Of a DNA stretch of 64,000 nucleotides, positions 23,582-35,154 are shown piece after piece. Under the pieces are notes generated by a model that saw nothing but the letters and a program-made list of their open reading frames with translations, was not told the origin of the DNA and searched no databases. The position numbers and the translations under genes were made by a program. The stretch spans positions 14,720,135 through 14,784,134 of the forward strand of contig CM046836.1 of NCBI GenBank assembly GCA_025618425.1, written 5' to 3'. The stretch's first letter is position 1. Each line of letters begins with the position of its first letter. The DNA is from Heliocidaris tuberculata. Taxonomy: Eukaryota > Echinodermata > Echinoidea > Camarodonta > Echinometridae.

Positions 23582-24179
23582 ATGAGCGGAGGCACAAAGA
23601 GAGGCAACACACGGGTTGTTGCTGTCCCATTATATTAAAATTCCCCCCTCCCCACCACAAAGTCTGAGATGAAAATGTGCACTTGACAAAAAAGCTAGTG
23701 TAATTTTCATGCTCCTATCATCTCCAATAATACAGGGATACATTTACCCATATCTTTTTTTTTAAATCAAAGAATGAGTGCTTTAACAATAGAAAGTGAT
23801 GTTATACATGTAGGTCCAAATTATGCATGTCATATCAAAATCAGAGTTAAAAATATAATGTTGTTTAAAGATACCTTCCATCTGGTGCACAAATGACAAC
23901 AGCCCACAGCCACTTTGCAAACTCTGAAAAGCAGAAATAAAATATCATTACTAATATTATTACACCTGCATTTATATTGATTAGTTAAATGTTGCCTATT
24001 ATAGATTTTTTTAATGCACATGTACATGTCTCCATTTACGTTGCTAGATTATATTGCTCTTCTGTTTTTTAAAAACCTTTCCGAAGTACAATGGTGGGCT
24101 GATTACTAAAATTATATATTTCATGTGTAATGCACAAAATGAAAGATTTCATACATTATATACTATGCATTATTTAGTT

Positions 24180-24345
24180 TTTCTCAAATTAGGAAATCCA
24201 CATCTGTAGAATCATTAAAATTAAGAATTAAAACACATCTCTTCATTTAATTGTTCACTATTGTTTAAGCAGGAGCTCTTGCAGTGCAGAAGAATATATG
24301 TACATAGGTTCTGCGCTTTATAAATTGTTATATTATTATTATTCT
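24180..24345 (+). mobile_element. CR1-like LINE 3' end
   Basis: A short frame reading STSVESLKLRIKTHLF followed by a stop, the usual end of a CR1/L2-like RT protein. About 80 bp later comes CTGCGCTTTATAAATTG and an ATT repeat tail. 5'-truncated. Confidence 0.6.
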
Positions 24346-24698
24346 TAAATGAATTTTGTGTTGTAACAAGATTAACCTTTCTACATATCAATTTTAATAG
24401 CAATATCACTACATGTATTTTATTTCAAACCCTAATCCATTCCTTTCAGGAAATAGGAAAATAGGAAGGAAAGAACATATTAGTACTCTTAGAATTAAAA
24501 ATTAATGTTACACATCTTCACGTTTAAAGTCAATAATGTGCCAAGTCTTACTTACCAGAGAAGTTATGATACAAAAAATCTGGGGAAGGAGCTTGACCTT
24601 AACATTTTCTTCTATAGATTTTTTTTCCCAATAAATGCCATTGCAACGTGCAAAATTTGTTGGACAGTAGGGCATAAAATCTTTTTTGGGGGGGAAAA

Positions 24699-25233
24699 TA
24701 GCATTGAACGCACACGTTTAAGCTTTTCGACATGCACTCATCAGAGTATATTGCATGAACGAACAGAAAGCAAAAATACTCTGATGAGTGCATGTCAAAA
24801 AGCTTAAAGATGGCCCGTCCCTTTTACAAACCTCTGCAAACTTCATGAAAGTTTGCACATATTTAGCACATATTCTTTGGATACCAACTGTGAAATTTTA
24901 AGGTCAGAGGTGCCATAACTCCCTTAAAATAAATGAAAATCTAACGCGTTGTGCACTCTTTTGTCGCAGAGGGACCTATTCAGGATACATCTCAAATAAT
25001 GGCTTGATTTCATTTTTGAAATTAGGACTACTTTCGTAGTACGAAAAAATAAAGCTCTGATAAATTATCGAAGATTATTTCCTTAAAACCAAATTTCACG
25101 CTTTGTCAATTTTGGGGACAGGTTATATAGCCTTTCTCTCTCAAATGATGACAGAGTCAGGGAACTTTCAGAATTAGGTCTGCAAAAGGGACGGGCCATC
25201 TTTGAGTACAGCGTGTGTGTGTTCAATGCTATT
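24699..25233. mobile_element. Foldback element interrupted by a nested MITE
   Basis: The outer arms AATAGCATTGAACGCACAC (near 24699) and GTGTGTGTTCAATGCTATT (ending near 25233) are inverted. Inside the left half is a palindrome of two copies of CTGATGAGTGCATGTC flanked by AAGCTT. A second element (24807-25202) separates the right arm from the rest, so it is the younger insertion. Confidence 0.65.
24807..25202. mobile_element. Nested MITE with GATGGCCCGTCCC ends
   Basis: About 396 bp, with terminal inverted repeats AAGATGGCCCGTCCCTTTT and AAAAGGGACGGGCCATCTT. No open frame of note. The left flank has TTAA but the right does not, so the target duplication is not settled. Confidence 0.75.
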
Positions 25234-26179
25234 TTTCAAGTTTCCAGTTCCAAGCATCTTTTTACTTATTTTATTTTTGAGCATCTACTGCAACATTATT
25301 TTGAACGTACCTCCTCCTGTGCCAGATGCTCTACCGAGCCTGCCTCCATTTTGCTCTGCTTAAGTCCTATAAACAATAACATGCATGTCTTAGTCAGAAA
25401 GTACATTCGCCTCACCTCCTTGTACGTTAGCCTCTTTTTCAATTCTTTATAAAATAACATGTATTTCTCTATCATATGCCTAAGACTAAACCACAAGTCC
25501 ACATTATCTGCCTCTATCTTTACCAGTACAGCATAATAGTGCAATTGCACAGTTCATAATCATATTCCACTGTAATCTCTAGTAATGTTTATCAAACAGT
25601 GATCAATACAATTGGCAAAAATGATGGCATTGATCAAATCAAAATCAAAATGTAAAGAACATATTGTTGGTCATACTAGCAACCTAAATAAAAAAAATTG
25701 CCTTCAGTGCATTATTCATATATTTCAAAAAGGGAATATCTACGGCCTACATATAATTAAAAGGCTCAAGAAATAGATGTATGGTTACACATTCACCTTT
25801 CCAGTTGATCATCCTGCCAACTTTAAAATAGCAGGTAGCTTTAGACAAGGTAAGCACCCTTCTTTACTTATTGAACACTGAATGCTGAGGCAGGGATGAC
25901 ATGTCAAAGCATATCCCAAAGTGTAGCCCAATGGAAAAGGTAAAATGGCTCCTAATAATTTATAAATCTTAACTATAACATGGTAATCAATGCAATGCAT
26001 CACACAAAATTCATAATGAAATATAATTATCAATAATAATTCATAATCTATAAAAAAAAAAGTTCAATGTATTAAGCAAATTTCAATATTCTATGAATCA
26101 GAAGCTTTAAAAAAAGTTCATACAAAGCACTTATTCTCAACAGAGCTAATACAGAAGACAAGTCATTTTGGGTTCTTCA
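25234..26179. other. No gene seen
   Basis: AT-rich sequence without a recognisable exon, tail or inverted repeat. Short frames show no domain. Confidence 0.5.
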
Positions 26180-27635
26180 CTAAGGGGGAGGACATGTGAC
26201 ATCTTGAGCATTAGGTCTACAATATTCCCGGAACTTGTTGTAGAGGTACTCTTGTCGCTCTCTTGGAAGCCCTGGTGGTGGCTGGCTGGGAAGAAGAAGA
26301 CGTGGTGGTCGTTGGTTTTGGTTCTTTAGAATGGTGTGCCTCTCCTCTGGCGAGTCAGTGAACATCTTACTGTAGACAACACCAGGTTCATTTGCAGAAA
26401 ATCTGTAGAAATAGAAGCAAATACAAGGAAAGAGAGAGAAGAAAAATTTAATATTAGGAATGCATCATACATTTTTATCTACAAAACAGAGGAAAAATTT
26501 CCAAACTTTCATGAAATCTTTCTGTAAAATATAAGTATTCATGTGTATTCTTAAATTAAGCATACTTACGAATTAATATCAAGTTCTTACTGTATTGCAT
26601 TCAAGTTCCTTCAATGTTTTCTTTCCTTTTCCCAGAAGAAATGCCAAATATATAGCAATTAAAAAACTGATTTCTTTACATTTTTAAAATGCTATTTATT
26701 ACATGCTCACCTGAAATGGTGGTAGCTCTTGACGTTGGGAACAGGCCTGAAGTGAGGTGCCAGGAACTCCTGCCACTGGTAAGTGGGGACTATGACCTGA
26801 CCACTCTCGTCCTCCACGAGTTGTGCTAAGTTGGTATCAGGAGCACTCCTCTCCACACACTCTGCGATGTCATCCAGGGTGGAAACGGCAGTCTGGCTAT
26901 ATGCCTTCTTGAAAGAGTCCGCAGCAGTAATCCGGGACGAATTTCGTGTGGCCAGCTAGTAGAAAGTAGAGGGTTATCATGTCATGCAGCCCATGTATTC
27001 TTAACAAATTAAGCATACTTACGAATTAATATCAAGTTCTTACTGTATTGCATTCAAGTTCCTTCAATGTTTTCTTTCCTTTTCCCAGAAGAAATGCCAA
27101 ATATATAGCAATTAAAAAATTGATTTCTTTACATTTTTAAAATGCTATTTATTACATGCTCACCTGAAATGGTGGTAGCTCTTGACGTTGGGAACAGGCC
27201 TGAAGTGGGGTGCTAGGAACTCCTGCCACTGGTAAGTGGGGACGATGACCTGACCAGTCTCGTCCCCCACGAGTTGTGCAAAGTTGGTATCAGGAGCACT
27301 CCTCTCCACACACTCTGCGATGTCATCCAGGGTGGAAACGGCAGTCCGGCTATACACCTTCTTGAAAGAGTCCGAAGCAGTAATGCGGGACGAATTTCGT
27401 GTGGCCAGCTAGTAGAAAGTTGAGGGTTTAATATCGTGTCATGCAGCCCATGCAGCGTCCTCCAGCAGAGGTACCACACCAAGAACTTATTCTTGTTTTG
27501 CCCACTGCAGTTGTCGCAGTGGAATTGGAGGTGGCGCTCACCAAAACCATACCGACGGAAGAAAAAGTGGAGCTGTGAGATAACCGCAATAGAGCCCTTA
27601 GAGATACACATCCCCTCATCGACTAGGAAGTTTAC
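26180..27635 (-). pseudogene. Remains of a transposase-derived gene with a 'DNCSGQNKN' (DUF7869-like) domain
   Basis: Minus-strand exons: about 27440-27635 (acceptor after poly-T, CTGCAG) with FRRYGFGERHLQFHCDNCSG, QNKNKFLVWYLCWRTLHGLHD; 27164-27408 and its duplicate 26711-26955, each with VSTLDDIAECVERSAPDT and TYQWQEFLAPHFRPVP, AG acceptor and GTGAGC donor; and 26180-26402 ending in a Pro-rich tail and stop. The split Arg codon fits between 26711 and 26402. The DNC(S/G)GQNKN motif is the hallmark of a widespread family thought to derive from a transposase RNase-H-like domain. The part between the first two exons that should carry the rest of the core is missing or corrupted, and one exon is duplicated, so the locus looks non-functional. 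Confidence 0.6.
26553..27458. repeat. Tandem duplication, 453-bp period, containing an exon
   Basis: Copy 1 (about 26553-27005) and copy 2 (27006-27458) share intron sequence, splice sites and a complete 245-bp exon with few differences (for example CTGGCTATATGCC versus CCGGCTATACACC). Both exon copies remain open with intact splice borders. Confidence 0.9.
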
Positions 27636-27639
27636 CTGC

Positions 27640-28450
27640 AGAAAAAAAAAAGAGAAAAAAAACCCCCTCAACAATAAGTGTTTTTCTTCCTAGATTTTAC
27701 AGGTGAAATAAGTCACACTTTATAGAGCAAAAAAACTATTCAACCAGGGTCTAGTTACATTTTCCTCATTCAACTCAGACTCAGAGATTTGTAATGTTAA
27801 AAACATTTGCCTCCCTATCTTCATGATTATGTACATAGGGTATATGGTACAAAATTGATTTGTAAGGTAAAGTAATTATCTAGATTTAAAATTGTATTAA
27901 GAATTATTTGGACTTCTCAAATGGGCGTGAAATCAAAGGTTTGGTGCCACAAATGTGAGTAAATCGACCAGAATTACAAAATGTACATACTAGAGAGTCA
28001 TATTTCTGACTTTTATGAATGAATGATGGGAAGTATTCGCACAGTAGTTCAATAAATTTTCCTTAATTTGTATGGTGGCAGGATAGGAAATGTCTTAAAC
28101 GCAAACCCTTTGCGATCGCTACAATTACTTTTGCGACAATTACCCCAGGACAATTGACTTCAGCAAGAACAAACTGCCCCGGGGGAGGGGGGGGGGGGGG
28201 GGGAGGAAGGGTAATTGTCATAGGGGTAATAACCCTGGAGGTAGTTTTTTGAGGGGTTAGTTATTGTAGAGGGTAATTGTTTTAGGGAGTAGTCATCCAC
28301 TCATTATGAGTTAGCTAGTAGAAATCAATTGGAAAGTTCAATTACTGAAGTAGCCAACACTTCCCACATACGCCTTTAAAAGGAGCTGGTCTAATAATAT
28401 TTTCCAGGGCTGTATGTTAGCATGAACCATTAAGTCTGCCTATTTTTTCT
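27640..28450. other. No gene seen; long G run
   Basis: Contains a G run at about 28185-28203 and AT-rich sequence. No exon or inverted repeat recognised. Confidence 0.5.
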
Positions 28451-28538
28451 TCGTCTCCTCACCAGTTCGTTAAACATTAAATTTCACTCCTAGTCTCCTT
28501 GCAACCTTCTCCCAATATTTCTTTTTCCTCTTTTCGAC
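28450..28538 (-). pseudogene. Possible Myb/MADF-like DNA-binding exon fragment
   Basis: A good polypyrimidine tract and TTCAG acceptor at 28539 precede VEKRKKKYWEKVARRLGVKF, which resembles a helix of Myb/SANT-like domains found in transposase-associated proteins. A TAA follows shortly in the same frame. Assignment is tentative. Confidence 0.3.
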
Positions 28539-28929
28539 CTGAAGGATAAATTAAAAGTAAATTTCAATTTCAAAATTACCTCTAAGGCTATTTTTTAACA
28601 CAAGAATTGTAATAAATCGCCATCGCACAGAAGACATTAATTTGAATGAGGTTATATCAATACATTATAACAACTAGGGAAAATGTATTTTTTTCATTTT
28701 GATGCCAATGTAATCAATTGTCTACATAAATATTTAGTAGACAAAATTCTAGTGTAGCTGTGACATAAAAGAAGTGAGAGAGTGAGAGACTATGAACCCT
28801 GTGAAACATAACAAGGTCGCTCTTATCAAGTGCTAAAACTAAAAGTAGGCGTGTCACTCCTGGAGAAGAGATTCTGAGGTCTCTGTGTCAATATAATGCA
28901 GGCTTATACCTACAGTTCCCTCTCCTGTT

Positions 28930-30470
28930 GAAGCAAGGAAGTTTTTTGTTTTTTTTTGTTCCATCCATGCGAAGTGTCACAGGTAGTTCTGCTGCCTGTA
29001 TTAATTTTGTGCTCTGGCACTTTCCTTGTTAACCAGTGCTTGTTCAACAGCAAGAAGGTACTGTATCAATGTTGGTTTTGGTAACCTGTCCATGTTCATC
29101 TTTGCAACATCATTCAATACAATTTTAATGATGTCAGATACATGTTTACTTCCTACGCCTCATGCAGTCAGTTCAAAGCAAACCAGTCTGATATCACTTG
29201 ACTGTGTATCTCTCCTTCTCAAAAGGGACTATTTCTTTATTTGTCATTATTTTATCTAATTCTGATTTTGTGTCTTTATTGTCACTTTCTATGTGACGGG
29301 TCTGCTTCTGCAAGTCTTTTTTCGTGTCTGCATACAGCATACTCCATAATGCCAGCCTGAAAATATCTTTGTGAATCAGACAGATGATTCTTCTTCTGAA
29401 GAGCTTTTGTCTGTGATTCAAGGCTTTCGATCTTTTTGTGCAGATTCTGATTAGCGACAACTTGTTCATCAAGTTGGATCTCCTTGCGTTTCAGACGATG
29501 TACTACACTACTTCTCTGAAGACTGCAGAGATTTTTTCATCTCCTTGTTGATATCTCTCAGTGCTTCTTCCACCTTGTTTAAAGGGCAATCCAACCTTGG
29601 TAATAAGATGATATGTGTGAAAGCAGAAAAATAAGAAAAACAAGATGGTGAAAGTTTGAAAGAAATTGGACAAAGATTCAGAAAGTTATGGATGTTTGAA
29701 AAAATGAGATCACTACATCTATGCGAATCTCAAATTGGCAATTTGGTGAGTCAATTGTGACATTTTTGTGGACAACTCTCCCATTTGTTGTATCATTAAT
29801 TAAAATTAATATCATTAATTTGCGGTTTTCCTCGAGGCGCTTTTACCCTCGGGGCAGTACTCAAAATATATTGGAGATAGCATATTGTTATAGGTCCTCA
29901 TGAGCGAAAAGATCCTACTGAGTAATGCATTTTGAAAAAAAGTGACATTTTAGTCACTTTGTGTGTTAGAGCGAATGGGGGAGTTGTCCACAGCTACATC
30001 ACAGTGACATTACCTATTCGGCCAATTTGAAATTCCCATGCATAGTGATTACAACTTTCAAAAATTCATGACTTTCTTATTGCTTGTCCGATTTCGTTAA
30101 AACTTTCACCAATCTGCTTCTCTGATTTTTCCTCTTCTTTTCAAAGCAACTTGCTATTAATGTTGGATTTCCCTTAAAACTGTTTTTCTCTTTTTCTAGA
30201 TTTAGCAAGCTCAGACTGGGTAACTTGATGACCCCTTACTTCATCTTCATAGAGATCAGTCAGCATATTCATCAAATCTGCCAGAGACTGCGCTGTGTGA
30301 TAAGAGATTTCCGCTGGGAAATATTCCAGGTCGTCTTCATTACCATCATCATCTGTATTCTTTGGTTCATTCTCTTTCTCTTGTGGGGCTGGACACCACC
30401 TTTTAAAGTACTTGGCCGACAACAGAAAAATACTGCAGACACTATTAGTTGGCTGCTCGTTGTTTATTAT
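28930..30470 (-). pseudogene. Decayed transposase-like gene: coiled coil and 'MDGT' core, split by a MITE
   Basis: From right to left on the minus strand: LSAKYFKRWCPAPQEKENE followed by an acidic linker and ELAKSRKREKQ (30174-30470); then a MITE (29583-30173); then NKVEEALRDINKEMKKSLQ and, after a frame change, KRKEIQLDEQVVANQNLHKK and further heptad-like coiled coil (29330-29577); another frame change; DIRLVCFELTA, a stop, then HVSDIIKIVLNDVAKMN and RLPKPTLIQYLLAVEQALVN (29020-29190); finally ELPVTLRMDGTKKN near 28960, like the first acidic motif of a DDE/RNase-H-type transposase. Several frameshifts and stops plus the insertion show decay. The exact transposon superfamily is not assigned. 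Confidence 0.55.
29579..30177. mobile_element. TTAA-flanked MITE, family C, copy 1
   Basis: About 591 bp between TTAA at 29579 and 30174. Ends AGGGCAATCCAACCTTGG and TTGGATTTCCCT are inverted. A second copy in opposite orientation lies at 53882-54374 and shares the central CTGCCCCGAGGGTAAAAGCG block (here in reverse complement). It interrupts the coiled-coil gene. Confidence 0.85.
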
Positions 30471-31594
30471 TTCACAAAGATGAAATATAGTGGAAAACAG
30501 AAACCCCCTAGTCAGAATATGTCATACAAGTAAAGATAGAGAAAGCTACATCATCTCAGCCGTGCCCATCACCAAAACTAGGATGCAACTGCATGGTAAA
30601 AACTCCACATCAGTCATGTCAGTGGCTACTTTTATCATTACTGCAAATAATACTGGCTACTGGTGACAGCTTCATTAAACTTTCTCTCGTGTAGTGTACA
30701 CGAACGTCAGATGTGCATGTGTCTACCCAGCAGGGCCTTGCCTGACATGTAGCCACATCTATAAGAACTACTTTTTATGCATGTTTAATTATCTTTCCTC
30801 CTTAGAATTATTCATGTTATATAAAAACATATGTATAATCTGCACGGGAATATAATATATTAACTTCATATATACATTTAATATCATTTCATAAACAATT
30901 TAAGAAAATAAATGGAGGGACTACTTTGCCCCCGGAGTAAGTATACACAAGACCACGTGACCATTACAGTGATTAGATTTCGGGGCCTAAAACGTACATC
31001 GACCACACCCGAAATGCTGTAGGGTGGTCTGTGAAGAAATAATAAAAAAGAAAAAAATTTCAGTATTGTAAAGTCAAAAAGAGTTTGGACCACTACAATC
31101 TCCCCCTAGTAAGGAAGTCATGAAAAATCGCTTGCTGACGATATTTACATACTACTATATTTCTTTGGACCACTACAGTCTACAAGCTTGGGTTTGGGTT
31201 GTGGAATATTGTAGACCTTCTCTGCAAAACTGGATTGCTTTGCACCACAAAGAGATAGATACCTGGGGTGGTATTAAATCAAAACGCGCATTGAGTCAGC
31301 ATGTTACTTGGTATTTGGATTGGCTAAGTAAACTGGCTTAATGTGTATTCAGATCATATTTAAGCACTTTACTAATAAGAAGCTAACTTTAAGGCAAAAT
31401 ACTTACTGATATCTATTGTGATGTCACATATCCTGTCCAAAAATATGCGCAATGATGGCCAAATTAAGTGATCTCAATGGTTACCGGTATGCATCAAAAA
31501 AGACATTATATAGACAGGTCTATCCGTCACATAGGCACCAATATTTGCTATGGCCAGTGAGGATACAGCGTATTAAGCATAACTGAAGACCTAA
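30471..31594. other. No gene seen
   Basis: AT-rich sequence with no domain-bearing frame. The plus-strand frame 31120-31341 lacks any recognisable feature. Confidence 0.45.
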
Positions 31595-32730
31595 GCACTA
31601 ATAATAATAATAATAATAAATGTAACTTATATAGCGCCAAATCCACTCTGTGGAGTGCTCAAGCCGCATGTAGAAATTAATTAAGAATTAAACAGAAATG
31701 TTTTTACATGATTTTTAAAAGAATCAGATGTTAGGCACTTTTTGATGTCTTGATCAGGAAGGCTATTCCATAATTTAGGACACGCATGGGCAAATGATCT
31801 TTCCCCCCAAGATTTTGCGACTTTAGGGATCACAAGAGAACTGGAAGTGGATGAGCGTAAAGATCTCGCATGGGTGTAATTTTGAATTAAAGAGGTATTG
31901 TATTGGGGTGCAGAACCGTGAACGCAGTGAAAAGTGAGCAACAAAATTTTGAAAATAATGCGATGTTTGACAGGGAGCCAGTGTGGCGACTGCAAAACGG
32001 GAGATATGAGTACGCTTGGTGGACAGAGTAAAAATGCGAGCCGCAGTATTTTGAAGCTTCTGGAGCTTGGACAACAGATTTTGGGGTAAATTGAACAGAA
32101 GGGCATTGCCAAAGTCGAGACGGGAGGAAATTAAGGCGTGAATTATCTTTTCACTGGCAGACTTGGACAAATATTTCCGAATAAAACCGATATTACGTAA
32201 TTCCTACCTAACTGATCTGCAGATATTTGAAATTTGATTAGACATTGTCATATGTGAGTCAAACATAACACCAAGACTGTGACAAGTTTGTGACAAATGA
32301 ATTGTGTGGTCAGATAATGAGAAGGAATTAATATCAGTTTTACTAAGCTGCACTCTAGAACCAAATATAAGGAATTCACATTTATTTGAATTCAGTTTCA
32401 GAGAACATGCGAGCATCCAATCGTGAACATCAACCATACATGATTGAAGGCGATGAACATGCAGCCCTTTCCGCAGTGGATTGATCAGAATTAAAGGAAA
32501 TCATAAGTTGAATATCGTCTGCATAAATATGATAATCTATGCCATGTTGTAGCAGAACTTGTCGCAATCCAAGTAAATAAATTGAAAAAAGAGTCGGCCC
32601 GCCCACAGAACTCTAAGTTAAAAATTGTTATTGAAAATTGTGACGTAAATAAATCTATTTTGATTTTTGAAGTTTGTACTAGGTAAAGCCAGTCCAGCTG
32701 TCTATGGTATAATATGCTAAAATCTTGCAA
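31595..32730 (-). mobile_element. CR1/L2-like LINE fragment, RT palm to 3' end
   Basis: On the minus strand, YHIYADDIQLMIS (the YADD catalytic box) lies near 32510-32560, then LACSLKLNSNKCEFLIFG near 32390, SASEKIIHALISSRLDF near 32150, and PHWLPVKHRIIFKILLLTF through SFAHACPKLWNSLP and FKNHVKTFLF at 31681-31990. The 3' end has GGCGCTATATAAG and an ATT repeat (31599-31620). Frames shift several times and sequence just before the YADD box is shortened, so it is a dead 5'-truncated copy. Confidence 0.85.
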
Positions 32731-32940
32731 TCACTGAAGCCATTACCTCAGCTACATGACATTTAGAAATACATGCATCTAGGGTAATAAATTTAGTGAG
32801 CAAGTATTCAATTTTCTTGGTTGAGCTTGTATTCCTTGCTTCTGTTAGTAGTAGCCAGTCCAGTTGTCTATGGTATAAGATGCTTAAATCTTGCACTCAC
32901 TGAAGCCATTACCTCAACTACATGACATTTGGAAATACAT
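32677..32940. repeat. Imperfect tandem duplication, about 165-bp period
   Basis: GCCAGTCCAGCTGTCTATGG with TATAATATGC... at about 32689 recurs at about 32852 with roughly ten substitutions through ACATGACATTTGGAAATACA. It lies at the upstream edge of the LINE fragment; a few bases of LINE may be included. Confidence 0.7.
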
Positions 32941-33811
32941 TCTCACGTATAGTTAATTTAATTATAAGAAAACAGCTTAACGACATAGAATAAGAAAGAA
33001 AAAAAAACGACCTTCAAAAACTCTTTTCAAAGGTTAGGAGTGAACAAAAAATGCTAACAAATGCATGAAGTCATTTCAAGACTTCAAGAAGAAAATAGAA
33101 AAGCCAACTCAAGATATTTAACTTTAATAATAATAAGAAAATTACATCAAAAGTGATCACACTCAACTTAATTGATGCTGCAGATACCACAAGAATCTCA
33201 TTTAAAATGGACCATGTTTTTTAAAATCTCTCAGTTTGTATATAATTCATACTGCATGAATATAAATGAATTATTAATAGAGAAATCAAACAACATCAAA
33301 TTCACTGAGTGATACTTCTGTATTAGATTATTTAACTATTGATAATCTCAAATTTGTAATCGGTATGCAGATTGACTGATATCTGAATGGCCTAGTGACA
33401 TGTATTCTAGAGAAATGCTGGGTTAAGATTACCCGTACTTTCCACATTATCAAAAGGGGATAAATGACTACAAAAAATACCTTCTATTCACTATTGAAAT
33501 ATCAAATGATTAATGAAGTTACATGTATGATACAAAAAATTGTAATGGTACATGCAATTACACATGAAATATTGAAAATTGTGAATTGAAATGAACATAA
33601 ACTACAAAAATACAACATAATTATTCTACATGTAAGTGTTGTATTGATTGGGAATCATATAAACATCTAGTAAAAAATTAAAATGTATAAAAAACATTTA
33701 AAACATAAACCAAAAAAAAAAACCAGTCATTCAAGGACACAATTCAATCATTAATCTCATGAAGATATCTGAATTCAATTTGTGTTTCCGTAAAAGCCCA
33801 ATTTTACTTAC

Positions 33812-33973
33812 CTCACATAGTTTGATGGAGTTGAAGTCCTTCTGTACTCTGAAATTATTGCATTGAACTTTTTCCAGCCACTTTCTCCACTGTATCCGAT
33901 TTGCAAGAAACCCAAACATCTGCAAACCTTTGTCCGACTTGTTGGAGCAGTGCCATGCTGCACAGCACACCAT
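33812..33973 (-). CDS. THAP-domain first exon
   Basis: Starts with MVCCAAWHCSNKSDKGLQMF and continues RKWLEKVQCNNF to KLCE, then GTAAGT. This is the N-terminal half of a THAP (C2CH) zinc-binding DNA-binding domain: initiator Met close to the first Cys, C-x4-C pair, conserved Trp, and the third Cys in LCE at the exon end. The final Cys/His half should lie in the next exon, which I could not find to the left before the LINE. THAP domains are common in P-element-like transposases, so it could have headed the decayed gene at 28.9-30.5 kb; that link is inference. Confidence 0.7.
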
Positions 33974-34129
33974 TGCGCTACTTTAAATCAATTTACTCTG
34001 TCGTCTGCATAAATGTAAAGGGAAAAAGGAGATCTATATTTTATTGCGGTAGTGTAGAAATATGAATTTATGTAGGGCACATATCCGAACACTTTGATCA
34101 AGGCGCGACGACAATGAATACATGCAGGT

Positions 34130-34560
34130 TATTTATTTATTTATTATTTGAAATGGTTTATTGATCAAAAATCATTCGCGGCTTGCAGGGCGAATTACAG
34201 ATATTTTACATAATATAACTCAACATTAATCATATAATAGGCACATAATATGATAAATACAGAAAAATGGTTCAACAGACAATCTACAGGTAATGAAACT
34301 AAAATCTTAGACAACCAGATATGTTTTCAGTTGTGTTTTGAATTGTTCTATGGATTCTCATTGCCTCTAATAAGAAGAGAGTTCCAGAGAATGGTTGTGG
34401 CCTTGGCGAAGGATATGTCTCCACATGTTACCATTCTCATCCTTGGCACAACCAGTCTCGTGGCCTCTGAAAACCTCAGTGACGTCACTCAGTTCACTGA
34501 CCTACTGACACCATCTCAGAAATGGGAAAGGTACTCGGGAGCCTGTCCATGAAAAATCTT
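34130..34560 (-). mobile_element. CR1-like LINE 3' fragment
   Basis: Minus strand: ATRLVVPRMRMVTCGDIS, FAKATTILWNSL and, after a frame change, SIEQFKTQLKTYL, the C-terminal end of LINE RT proteins, followed by a 3' UTR and an AAATAATAAATAAATAAAT tail at 34130-34155. 5'-truncated and frameshifted. Confidence 0.7.
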
Positions 34561-35154
34561 GTGTCAGATATTCATTGCATTGCATACAAAGTATACTCAG
34601 ATATCTTCTTTGTGTTTTGTGACAAGCTTAGACCTAAACCCCTCTAAAAAAGTTCTGCAATTTAGGTTGGAGCATTGATTACCTCTGCAACTTAAAAAGG
34701 TAGACTGAAATGGCACTCATGGGACCAAGCCTAGCTAGGTTGGGCTGTGTAAATAAATTTTACTAGATTACCTGATACATGGACTCGTCAACTCATACTA
34801 TGCTACAAATTTGGAGTTTCATAGTTGAAAGTGAAATTTTGTACAATCATTTTCCTCTCATGTGTGAATGATCTACACTGGACAAATACTCACTGATCCA
34901 CACAAAACCGATTGAAGCCTATTCAGCCGTTAAAGCTATGTTGGAGTATACAAGCTTATCCAGATAAGTACCGAAATGCTGATGGTTCCGCAAATTCCGC
35001 ACTCATCCAATGTACATGTGCAAGGTTATAATGTAGTCATAGTGAAAACACAGTTGCTGACCCCTACATGTACTTACCTACCGTTGTACTACTGCTAACA
35101 ATAAACAAAAGCAGATTTCCTCTCCCCACACAGCTCAGAGAGGGCAGCAGCACA

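Noticed and set aside
24735..24800. Hammerhead ribozyme at CTGATGA...GAAA
   Set aside because: The CUGAUGA and GAAA words are present but the intervening GTGCATGTC does not form a proper stem II, and no stem III or cleavage context is visible.
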